From Ananas comosus (taxonomy: Eukaryota; Streptophyta; Magnoliopsida; Poales; Bromeliaceae), in NCBI RefSeq assembly GCF_001540865.1, contig NW_017893349.1:42172-106171 (forward strand): a stretch of DNA of 64,000 nucleotides, given 5' to 3'. Under the pieces are notes generated by a model. The model was not told the DNA's origin. It was given only the letters and a program-made list of their open reading frames with translations, and ran no database searches. Within the stretch, counting starts at the first letter, position 1; each line of letters opens with the position of its first letter. Made by a program: the position numbers and the translations under genes. Positions 54,488 to 64,000 of the stretch are shown here, in pieces.

Positions 54488-57400
54488 GCCATATACCTTA
54501 AGCCCCATCTTCTCAAGGTGGACTTCAGTCTTCTGCTGGCTAAGTGGTTTAGTCAATGGGTCTGCCACGTTATCCGTGGAGTCTACTCTCTGCATCTCAA
54601 TATATTTCTTGTCGAGGTAGTCGCGTATAATATGAAACCGCCGCTCTATGTGCTTGGACTTCTGATGAGACCTGGGCTCCTTAGCTAGGGCTATGGCGCC
54701 ATTGTTGTCGCAATATAGTAGTATGGCATCCTATGGCATCACACCTAGTTCTGCGACAAATTTCTTGAACCAGAAGGCTTCCTTTGCAGCTTCAGATGCG
54801 GCGATATATTCTGCTTCCATAGTAGAGTCAGCAATAATTGGTTGTTTGGAACTCTTCCAATACACAGAGCCACCATTGCATAAGAACACACATCCTGACG
54901 TAGACTTTCTATCGTCAACATCAGACATAAAGTCTGAATCAGTATATCCTTGTACTTTCAACTCTCCTCCTCCAAAGACCAAGAACATATCCTTAGTCCT
55001 TCTCAAGTATTTGAGTATGTTCTTCACAGTAATCCAGTGCTCCTCACCTGGATTAGATTGATATCTACTTGTGACACTCACTGCAAGCGCGATATCAGGT
55101 CGTGTACATAGCATGGCATACATAAGACTCCCTATAGCTGATGCATAAGGGATCTTACTCATATGTTGAATCTCTTCAAATGTATTGGGGCACATTTTCT
55201 TAGAGAGATAAATTCCATGTCTAAGAGGTAAAAGTCCCCTTTTGGAGTTTTCCATGCCGAACCTCTTCAGCACCTCTTCTATGTACATTTTCTGTGAGAG
55301 GCCTAGCATCCTTTTAGATCTATCTCTATAGACCTTTATCCCCAAAATATAGGATGCTTCCCCTAAATCTTTCATGGAGAATTCTTTAGACAACCATATT
55401 TTAACTAAAATCAGCATTGGAATGTCATTCCTAATTAAGAGAATGTCATCCACGTACAATACGAGGAATGTGACAGCTCTCCCACTGACCTTCTTATAAA
55501 CACATGGTTCCTCCTCATTTTTAACGAAATCAAACGATTTAATCACGTTATCGAAACGAATATTCCAAGTCCGAGATGCTTGCTTAAGTCCATAAATGGA
55601 CCGTTGCAACTTGCATACTTTGTGACTTTCGTCATCGGAAGTGAAACCCAAAGGCTGCTCTATATAGATATCTTCCTCAAGATATCCATTTAGGAAAGCA
55701 GTTTTCACATCCATTTGCCATATCTCATAATCATAGTATGCTGCAAGGGCAAGCAGTGTTCGAATAGATTTAAGCATGGCCACAGGTGAAAAGGTCTCCT
55801 GATAGTCAATGCCTTCGCGTTGACTATAACCTTTTGCAACCAGCCTTGCTTTATAGGTCTCTACCTTTCCATCCGAACCTATCTTTTTTTTGTAGATCCA
55901 TTTACACCCAATAGGTACTATACTTTCTGGTGGGTCTACCAAAATCCAAACCTGGTTGGAATGCATTGAGTCAATTTCTGACTTCATGGCATCCAGCCAT
56001 TTCTCGGAATCGATGTCAGACATCGCCTGGTTGTAGGTTTTGGGATCATCTCCATGTTCCCTATCTCCCATGAGGAACATTTCCTCTACTTCCTCTGTAA
56101 CGATACCTAAGTATCTTTTAGTGGGATGGGAGATTCTACTCGACCTACGAAGTGGAGGAGGTACAACATGTATTGGCTCAGCTTGAATAGGTTCTGTAGG
56201 TTTGATGACTCGTTGCTCTTCAGAGACTCTCTCTTCGAGCTCAATTTTTCTCCCACTAGCTTCTTGAATAAACTGTTTTTCCAAGAAAATAGCATGTTTG
56301 CTCACAACTATATTGTGATTCTCTGGGATATAAAAATAGTAACCTAAAGTTTCTTTAGGATATCCAATAAAACGAGCCCTCTCAGACCTAGCCTCTAACT
56401 TGTCCGCCTGTAGTCGCTTAACATAGGCCGAACACCCCCAAATCTTGATATGACCAAGACTTGGTTTCTTACCATGCCATATCTCATATGGCGTGGTAGG
56501 AACGGATTTAGAGGGAACCCTATTTAACAAGTAAGCTGCAGTAAACAAAGCATGTCCCCAAAGAAACAAAGGAAGATCAGTGAAGCTCATCATCGATCGA
56601 ACCATATCCAATAAGGCTCGGTTTTTCCGTTCTGACACACCGTTGAGTTGAGGTGTTCCCGGAGGAGTCCACTGTGAGACTATGCCGTTTTCTTTGAGAT
56701 AATTTAGGAACTCTCCACTAAGGTATTCTCCTCCTCGATCTGATCGAAGAGTCTTGATGGATTTTTCAGTTTGTTTTTCTACTTCATATCTGAATTCTTT
56801 GAACTTTTCAAAAGCCTCAGATTTGTGTTTCATAAGATACACATACCCATACCGTGAATAATCATCGGTAAAGATTATGAAGTAGAGATAACCACCCCTA
56901 GCATGCACATCAAATGGCCCACACACATCAGTGTGTATCAAGGAAAGTATCTCAGTGGCCCTTTCCCCTTGTCCTACAAAGGGTAATTTAGTCAATTTTT
57001 CTTGAAGACAAGATTCACAAACTGGATAAGACTCTGAAGTCAATGAGCCGAGAAGCCCATCTTTATCCAATTTATTTATCCTTTCTTCTCCAATATGACC
57101 AAGCCTGAGGTGCCACATATACTTTAGGTTCATCTCATCTCTAGGTCTCTTAGACCCAACAGCAGTCTCTACTTGCTCAGAAATATTTGCAGATACATTC
57201 ATATGTAAATGATAAAGACTGTCAATCATAAAACCACGACCAATAATATTATTTCTAAAATAAATTATACAGTAGTCTTTGTCAAAATTAAAATTATAAC
57301 CGTCCTGTGCTAAAGAAGAAACATAAATCAAATTCCTGCTAGCAGTAGGTACATAATAACAGTCTTTAAGTAATAAAACATATCCTGACGGTAGTCGCAA

Positions 57401-58435
57401 AGGATAGGTGCCAGCAGCCACAGCAGCAACTCTTGCCCCGTTGCCCACCCGTAGGGTCACTTCACCTTCCCTAAGCTCTCTACTTTCCTTTAGACCCTGC
57501 ATTGAAGTACACAGATGAGAACTAGAACCAGAGTCTATAACCCAACTAGAAGTAGAGGAAACCGTAAGGTTAGTTTCTATTACGAGCAAGTCTGACATAC
57601 CTTCCAAAGGTATGTCCTTCCTTTTATTCTTTAAGCTCTCCAGGTAGACAGGACAATTTCTCTTCCAATGACCGTCAACGTTGCAGTGGAAACATTTTCC
57701 TTTGTCAGCGGCCTTATTCTTAGAAGCTTCCTTCTTGGGCTTGTTTTCCGTCTTTTGCTTCTTCGCGGGTTTCTTCTTCCAATTAGACTTTCTTTTGGAA
57801 GAGGAAGCTCGCTCCACAGCGAGAATCGAACCCTTTGAACTTTTCAAAGTCCCCTCTATAGTTACCAACATGTTCAATAACTCTGCGTTGGTGCATTCAA
57901 TTTTATTCATATAGTAGTTTACAATAAACTGTCCATATGATACAGGAAGGGATTGTAGGATCAGATCAACTTGCAATTCCTTGTCCATTTTCACGCCAAA
58001 CTTCTCAAGCTCCTCGAGGTCTTTGATCATTGTCAAACAGTCATCATGAACAGACTGCCCACCGTGCATCTTGGCTTTAAAGAGTCTTTTGGACACTTCA
58101 AAACGGGCAGATCGGCTTTGCTCACCATACAACTCCTTGAGGTGAGTTAGCATTTCCTTAGCAGTCTTCATATCCTAATGTTGGCGTTGAAGTTCATTTG
58201 ACATCGACGCCAAAATGTAGCACCTTACTTTATTATCGTCATCCGTCCATTTTTCTTGAGCTGTCCTTTGATCAGCCGTGGGACGGTTTTGTAACGTGGG
58301 GGAGTCCTGGTCGAGAACATAACTAAGCTTTTCGGAACTCAAAACTATTTTTAAGTTCCTTAGCCAATCTTTATAATTAGTTCCAATTAAACGGTTTGAT
58401 TCAAGAATTCGAGAGAGAGGATTGGAAGCGGACAT
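54488..58435 (-). pseudogene. gag-pol: Copia gag-pol polyprotein, near full length, two nonsense codons
   Basis: The frame starts at ATG 58435 (MSASNPLSRILESN) and runs to the PPT, broken by TAG at 58175-58177 (LQRQH-stop-DMKTA) and TAG at 54731-54733 (ELGVMP-stop-DAI). Between the stops are 1,146 open codons. Domains, numbered from 58171: UBN2 Gag core 1-115, basic linker, CCHC knuckle C160-x2-C163-x4-H168-x4-C173, protease DSG at 213-215. Next comes pre-integrase [12 protein letters not shown], integrase DDE ([26 protein letters not shown]), RT ([30 protein letters not shown]) and RNase H ([26 protein letters not shown]). The CDNNGAI carboxylate box and KSKHIERR, ADPLTKP end lie beyond the second stop in the same frame. 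With only two nonsense codons this is the least decayed coding region in the window. Confidence 0.95.
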
Positions 58436-60053
58436 TTTGTTCTGCAGAGAGTAAAGAATCAAGTTAGATTTTTGTATTTGTTTTGAAAAATTGTTTTAGG
58501 GATTTTAAAAACAATAAATTTAGCCTCCCATTATTTTCTCGAGTCTCTAACATTCCTCGGGTAGAGAAACGAAAACCCAACGCGACAAAAGGTTTCAAGT
58601 GGGTACTGCGGTCCCACCAATTTAACGTACCACCTCACCTAACAGTTATTGGTGATATGCAAACCGATGAGTGGACAACTCTTGTCCAATGCTTCTCAAG
58701 CAAATTGCAGTGATCGGTCTCTAAGTCCTGTAGGCCTCACCTGACAGTTATTGGCCCCATTCCTTAGTTAAGTCAGACCCACCGTTCAAACGCGTAAGCA
58801 AACCCGTCATTGGGTCCCTCACCTGACAGTTATTGGGCCCAACCCTATCTTTACTCCGCAGCATCTCATGCTAATAGAGTGGTTGCGCCTTCCCGATGCA
58901 ACTGACCACTGTAACCAGCCGTGCTAATCAACACCCGAAAAACGCCCACACTTCTACAACGGCGGAAGACCGCTCGACTTAATATTTATGAGGAGGTTAA
59001 TATTTAGGTCTCAAAAATTATTTTATTTATTTCTATCTAATGCAAATAAAAAATCAATCCGCGCAAATAAATATAATTAAACTGGTGATGATCATGGATC
59101 TAAGAAGTGGATTCGGACTCGAGCCACTGAGTCGAAATCGGGGTCTTAGGGTCATAAATTACAAGCACACACACGTCATCGGTTTGATCATCTTCTACTT
59201 CTTGATCCGATCTGGAGCTTCAACTTGATTTGATCCTTATCAACACCTTGATCCGACCGCCATCAAGTATTCGTCTCTATTCGGGCCGTGCGAACTTTTA
59301 GGCTTGCAACCGATCAACAAATGACGTGCAACCATACATTATACAACCCAACAATAAAAATGAAATGAAAATTAATTACATTTGATAACTTTTATCTCTA
59401 ACCTATTGAGACACGCAGGTCTCCAAATAAATCGGCTTGTGCACGCAGGCACAAATATAGCCATCTCTAATACAAAGTCCTTAATTTAAACAAATTTAAA
59501 ATTACAGGATTCTGCATACACATCATACATCACATGTCGAAATATAAATAGGTCGCTATCCATGATCATCACCGATATATATCTCATACATCACATACAT
59601 AAAAATTTTGGGTATTCTAATTAACCGTTAACCGATAATTCGAAAAATAATAGTGACTAAATCACTAATAACAATCAATCTTATTGATCTTTATAATTTT
59701 GATCAAAAATTTAATCTTCCAAAACAATTTGATCTCATCAAGATTTAAATTTGATCTAATCAAATTAGATCCTCTTCTTTTAGTTAAATAAAAATTTTAA
59801 AAAAAAATTTGATTTCCGTACGAATGCTACAGTAGCGTCCGTACGGACTGCTACAGTAAAATCCGTACGGTTTTTTTATTTTTTATTTTTTATTTTTTAA
59901 ATTGTTGCTTGAAAACAAGAAACCGTTCGATTAAATTGTTGATCACTTTGATTTTTTCGAATTAGCCAAAAACGATCGATAAATCGTTCTACCGGTGGAA
60001 AAACGGTTTAGAATACCCAAATTTATAATTTTAATCTTAAAAACATGAGGATG
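58436..60053 (-). other. Long 5' leader of the Copia element
   Basis: 1.6 kb between PBS and gag with no ORF of note. It carries three copies of CACCT(A/G)ACAGTTATTGG (58634, 58739, 58820) spaced 80-105 bp apart. Similar leaders are known in plant Copia elements; a role in packaging or translation is unproven. The half nearest the PBS is AT-rich. Confidence 0.65.
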
Positions 60054-60065
60054 TCTCTGATACCA
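60054..60065 (-). promoter_or_regulatory. Primer-binding site of the Copia element
   Basis: TGGTATCAGAGA on the minus strand, complement of initiator tRNA-Met with one terminal mismatch, 1 bp from the LTR edge at 60067. Confidence 0.88.
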
Positions 60066-60066
60066 C

Positions 60067-61285
60067 TGTTAGAAAATTGCGTACGGTAAAACGCAGCGAA
60101 AAAGAAATCAAACAAATTTGATTTTGAAAACTCTCGAGATCTAATCTCAAAACCACGCAATTAGGATCCCTCATGTTCTTTAAGATTAAAGGAGAAAAGT
60201 AAGATCGAATCATTACCTTTTTCGCGGATAAATCCTTCCCTCAATTTGATGATCGTGGAATCGGGTTCTCTTGAAGCCGCACACGCGTCCGGCCTCTATA
60301 GGTATCCACACGAGGTTCTTGATTTGATCGATGTCCTCACCGGGGTGCTAGCTCCCTTGCAAAAGGACGTCTTTCTTGCTAGAAGATGGAAGAGAGAAGA
60401 GTGGATAGATGACGGCTTGGGTTTTCTAAAAACTCCCGTATATTATATATTGGAATATAATCCTATTCCTAATAATATAATGACAATGAAGGATAAGTAT
60501 AAATCTAGATTTAAATTACACATCACTAACTATATATACCTATTAGTTATATCATCAACATCCTAATAACATATTATTATATATTACACTATATTTAATA
60601 TAATTAATAATACATATTGCACATGTAATCCTCTATAATAACTATACATCATTCCATATATACTCAACATTTACACTTTAATACCACATTTGTAAACAAT
60701 TACAAATTAGTCCAATTATCACATATTGACAAAATCAATATTACACACACTTTCAATAATAGCGATCTAAGCTATACGCGAATCATCACAACCTCTTATT
60801 GTGTGACCCGCCCATAGTTTCTATTCTATCTGTAGTGAGAATATATATTTTGAGTCACTATCAACAATATCACTGAAACTCTTATTCATTGATCGAAACA
60901 AAGTTCCCAACTCATGCCATATTAAGAATTACGATCATCTAGTAATTCTCACTGCAGTCTAACCATCCACCAGTGACCCCTAACAGACATGTAGTTGGCA
61001 TTCCAGTAGAATGGAATACGAACCTCTTGGTGCATTAACGCGTGATACAAATCCTTCTTATGTTGTTATGAGTCTCCACTTGATGCGGAGGTTTATCGGA
61101 GATAACCTCGTCAAACCCAAATCGTCTGTACTCATAATATAACACACTACAACTCCATCATCATCTATATCCGGAACATTTTCCGGTATTTTATTCTGCC
61201 CCCTGGCCAAGCTTCTAAACTCGTCTGCATATAAATAGGACTAACACCCCTTACGTACCCAAAGGGAGATAGATAATCACATCGA
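60067..61285 (-). repeat. 5' LTR of the Copia element (inner part)
   Basis: It starts TGTTAGAAAATTGCG after the PBS. It is AT-rich with TATAAATA near 61231. Its outer part seems displaced to 63000-63253 by insertions; the right edge at about 61285 is approximate. Confidence 0.68.
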
Positions 61286-61591
61286 GTGCGCACCCTATTC
61301 CTACAATGAACCTACTGCAGCCGAAAGCAACATGCACTGCAAGGAACGATAACCCTAGGGACCAGTTGTATGAAAAGTCACAAACTAGCAGTAAAACCTC
61401 ATTGTTGAATACCGAGGCAAAACACCGAAGGTCAAGCAGGACCAGTCACACTACTGGCAACAATGAGTATGGTGCACCAACACTGCCAACTTCCCAACGG
61501 GTCACCCACCTAAGGAAAAAAATACCGTCTACGCACGCTTAATCTTACCTAGGCTTAAACATTCTTGAAGGTGTGCTAAGAACCTTTTATC
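61286..61591 (-). repeat. Segment with a 5S-rRNA-like module (inverted)
   Basis: 61487-61544 read on the minus strand gives TTAAGCGTGC, a spacer, then GTGGGTGACCCGTTGGGAAG, matching the box A and box C parts of plant 5S rRNA genes. The intermediate part has degenerated into a T run. It is probably a decayed Cassandra-type LTR opposite in direction to that at 62835. Confidence 0.6.
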
Positions 61592-62460
61592 TGTCACGTC
61601 CCGCTATCGCCAATTTGGTCGATCCGGGCCCGTACACAGACGCCGAACGAACAGCACCTCCTCTGTTCGTCCAAGGCTAAACCACAACGAGTACATGTAT
61701 AAAGAAATAAACAATTCCCAGGATCACATTTCAATATACATGGCTTGCTCGAAGGCAAGCAACAAACACAAGTGATAGTAAAGCAGATAGTAACCAACTA
61801 GATATGTAACTACTACAATGCCTGTACAAAGCTGAAAGAAAGCAATATATATGAAAACTGTAAATATGCATGCATGCTTTTCATTAACTTTACCCAATCT
61901 TTTGGTTAACCCTTTGGTTAACAATTACTCACTGACACTATCCCAAATATCGGGGAGACGCAACCTGCACCCGACGGGACTGTCAACTGGGGGAGACGCA
62001 ACCTCCTGGTCCAGTACAGATGACTACTCCGGAGCTCATCGTTCAAGGAGGAGCGACCTCACTTGAACCAAACGATTGTGAGTATGATCTGATCCCCCTT
62101 TAGAGGATTCAACTGACAAACACTGTCACACTTTACTCTAACTAGCTCTATATGCTAGTTTCACAATTCATATCTCAATACTAACCAAATCTCTAGTCAT
62201 ATGTCACCAGGTTCACTATTGTCATAGTCCAATGCATTCATAGGGTTAGATATTCACATTCTATGTTCATACATTTACAAGGTTGATACACAATTGCATA
62301 ATCAATATTCTTTACATACTCTCAATGCCCTATAATGCATGAATTCATTGTAAGTAGACAATTATGCTCAATGAAATATTTTAGACATAAAAAGTGATTC
62401 AGAGATTTCGGATAGCACCACCCACCTGTAGTGGTGTAAACAACTAGAATCCACTTTATC
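61592..62460 (-). repeat. Gypsy-type LTR start piece and following sequence
   Basis: It begins TGTCACGTCCCGCTATC with the ACAGACGCCGAACGAACAG block typical of the LTRs here. 61592-61783 recurs without a visible difference at 62461-62652. A GGGGAGACGCAACCT motif occurs twice (61951, 61991). Confidence 0.7.
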
Positions 62461-62652
62461 TGTCACGTCCCGCTATCGCCAATTTGGTCGATCCGGGCCC
62501 GTACACAGACGCCGAACGAACAGCACCTCCTCTGTTCGTCCAAGGCTAAACCACAACGAGTACATGTATAAAGAAATAAACAATTCCCAGGATCACATTT
62601 CAATATACATGGCTTGCTCGAAGGCAAGCAACAAACACAAGTGATAGTAAAG
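62461..62652 (-). repeat. 192-bp direct duplicate of 61592-61783
   Basis: I see no mismatch between the two copies, while neighbouring repeats are diverged. The identity also covers the preceding TTTATC. Confidence 0.9.
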
Positions 62653-62686
62653 TAACTGAACAATGAAATTCACTGTAATTTAAAAC

Positions 62687-62999
62687 TTATCAGAGCCAAT
62701 TACCAGACGGAAGTGTGAGATGAGTCTCGGCTGAGCCAGGGTCTGGATGACGGGCTAGCAAGATGAGTCTCACATCGCCTGGTACTTGTGAGTCTGAGCC
62801 TGACGAGGACGTCAGGGCTTAAAGGAGGGGAGATTGTGAGACCCCAGATAGTCCTATATATGAGATATAATAGGGCTAAACTCTTAACTCAGCTTAAGCA
62901 TTTTGGGTGGTGGCAAGGCCCAAGAGGTTAAGAGAGTTAAGCGTGCTAGGACGGGAGTAGTCCTAGGATGGGTGACCCCTGGGAAGTTGGGGTGTCACA
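62687..62999 (+). mobile_element. Cassandra-like TRIM remnant (PBS, interior, 3' LTR)
   Basis: A TATCAGAGCCA motif (62689-62699) resembles the PBS. A short interior follows with GTCTCACATCGCC and GACGAGGACGTCAGGGC, then the purine tract AAAGGAGGGGAGA (62821-62833). The LTR TGTGAGACCCC...GGTGTCACA runs 62835-62999 (165 bp). The LTR has 5S rRNA promoter sequence. This layout is that of Cassandra TRIMs, which encode no protein and use the 5S promoter for RNA polymerase III. The 5' LTR is missing and the remaining LTR is shorter than typical, so it is a remnant. Confidence 0.82.
62928..62993 (+). promoter_or_regulatory. 5S rRNA-type internal promoter in the TRIM LTR
   Basis: AGTTAAGCGTGCTAGGACG (box A), GTAGTCCTAG (intermediate element) and GATGGGTGACCCCTGGGAAG (box C) are in the order and near spacing of plant 5S rRNA genes. 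One base or so is missing in box C (CCCCTGG versus CCTCCTGG). Confidence 0.85.
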
Positions 63000-63253
63000 G
63001 AGTAAGTCACTGACGAGTGAGTAGACATCCAAGTGACTTCTCGCGTTGGTCACGCTCGGTACTCTTGTTCTCTAACAACCACCTGCATATTCGCTTCAGT
63101 GTCCCCACACTATCAACTCGAAACTCGTCTACCCTGAAAGGGAAGCGACTTATGCACCAATCTCATCGGATCAATCACCGTCCCCGTAATGATCCATTGA
63201 TCGGGAGCATTTAGGAATTAATCGCCAATGACATATGTCTCAAATTCTCAACA
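63000..63253 (-). repeat. Copia LTR fragment
   Basis: 63187-63253 matches 54212-54278 of the Copia 3' LTR. It is cut at 63254 by a Gypsy LTR start, with CAACA as the possible target flank. It probably belongs to the outer part of the 5' LTR that begins at 60067. Confidence 0.7.
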
Positions 63254-64000
63254 TGTAACACACCGGACCTTTGCAAATTGCGTGGTTCGAGTGTTCGGAT
63301 GTATTTCGAGCTTTTCCACACTTGGTGGAGGGTTGTAGAATGTTTTCCGACCTAAGAAGTTCGAAAACCGAAATTCTGGACGAGTCCTGAGAGTTTTTAC
63401 TCTCGGGGACCGGTCCCTGGAAGGAGAGACCGGTCCCCCAATGAGGTCAGTGTTGAGGCAGCCCTGAGCAACCGGTCCGGAGGCGGACCGATCCCGAGCT
63501 AACGTCTACGCAGTGAGAAGAGCGGTCCGCGGCAGTGAGAACGGACGGTTCCGCGAACGCCTCGTTTTTCGGTTCCCGCGAGCAGACCGTCCTCATGAGG
63601 GAAGACCGGTCCCCTCGGGCGAAAACTGCCAGTTCGGGCTGATCATATTGGATTTTGAGGGCCCTAGGCTGATTTTGTTACAATAGGAGGGTCTAATTAT
63701 ATGACTCTCACACCTCTCTACTCTCATTTCTCCTCTCTCACTCTCTCAACCCTTGATAGAGAGAAGAAGAAAAGGATGAGCAGGAGAGAAGGATGGAGCG
63801 AGAAGAAGTTTGGTGCTAACTAGGTGGACTATGGAGCATCTTCCTGCACCCTCTACATCTCTTGGTGTCTGAAGGCTTGGACCTTAGAGTCATTGACCAT
63901 ACGGAGGGGATCTTCACCCTTGGCTAGGATTTGGGAGTCTTCTAAGGAGGTTTGTTTCCATGTTCCCTCCTCTATGACTTAGTTTTGATGGTTTTTGTAG
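63254..64000 (+). repeat. Family A LTR, start, running off the window
   Basis: It starts TGTAACACACCGGACC with the TTTGCAAATTGCGTGG and CTTTTCCACACTTGGTGGAGG blocks of family A. A decayed ACCGGT array (63402-63620, several cores mutated to GCGGTCC or ACGGTTC) is followed by TTTTGTTACAATAGG and CT/GA tracts. Confidence 0.85.

Noticed and set aside
62925..62999. 5S rRNA gene
   Set aside because: Only the second half with promoter boxes is present and it lies inside a TG...CA-bounded LTR; the first 40-50 bases of 5S rRNA are missing.

Overview
The window is repeat-rich intergenic DNA from a plant nuclear genome, and I see no convincing intact host gene. Almost every base that can be assigned belongs to LTR retrotransposons of plant type. 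They have plant PBS sites matching the initiator methionine tRNA, a Sirevirus-type Copia, chromodomain Gypsy elements of the Tekay/Del kind, and a Cassandra-like TRIM carrying 5S rRNA promoter boxes. The general look suggests a monocot, possibly a bromeliad such as pineapple. That is an impression from the repeat style, not something the sequence proves. Isolated single N bases (18015, 44408) mark assembly joins or uncertain calls.

Layout, left to right. 1-10896: a decayed Sirevirus-like Copia on the minus strand, with both LTRs (the left one cut by the window edge), gag, broken pol and an extra env-position ORF. It sits inside the gag gene of a minus-strand Gypsy element (10897-14817), which itself sits in an older LTR (14818-16090). 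16274-18718: two truncated LTRs. 18719-27968: a non-autonomous (LARD-like) element with two 3.17 kb LTRs and no gag-pol. 27969-36486: a minus-strand chromodomain Gypsy with a long pol pseudogene, an internal deletion, and a solo LTR (33636-36162, perfect 5-bp TSD) in its second LTR. 36487-40295: the tail (integrase, chromodomain, 3' LTR) of a plus-strand Gypsy. 40296-48680: a GC-rich orphan segment, then a chain of truncated LTRs. 48681-52830: degenerate repeats, minisatellites and AT-rich DNA. 52840-54211: microsatellite-capped inverted-repeat (foldback) units. 54212-61285: a nearly complete Copia gag-pol on the minus strand with two nonsense codons. Its 5' LTR is broken by Gypsy LTR pieces, two 5S-like modules and another Gypsy LTR running off the right edge.

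The genes do not form a host pathway. Gag, protease, integrase, RT and RNase H fragments are parts of separate, mostly dead elements. The pattern most worth follow-up is a dense array of palindromic GACCGGTC-type motifs just upstream of the TATA-like region in the LTRs of both Copia and Gypsy elements. The copies share spacers and order, which suggests a promoter module exchanged between superfamilies. Other LTRs carry a different palindrome (TGTACCGGTACA, CTGGCCAG) at the same place. Also notable are the Sirevirus env-position ORF, the 5S-promoter TRIM, and the foldback units capped by (TA)n(CT)n.
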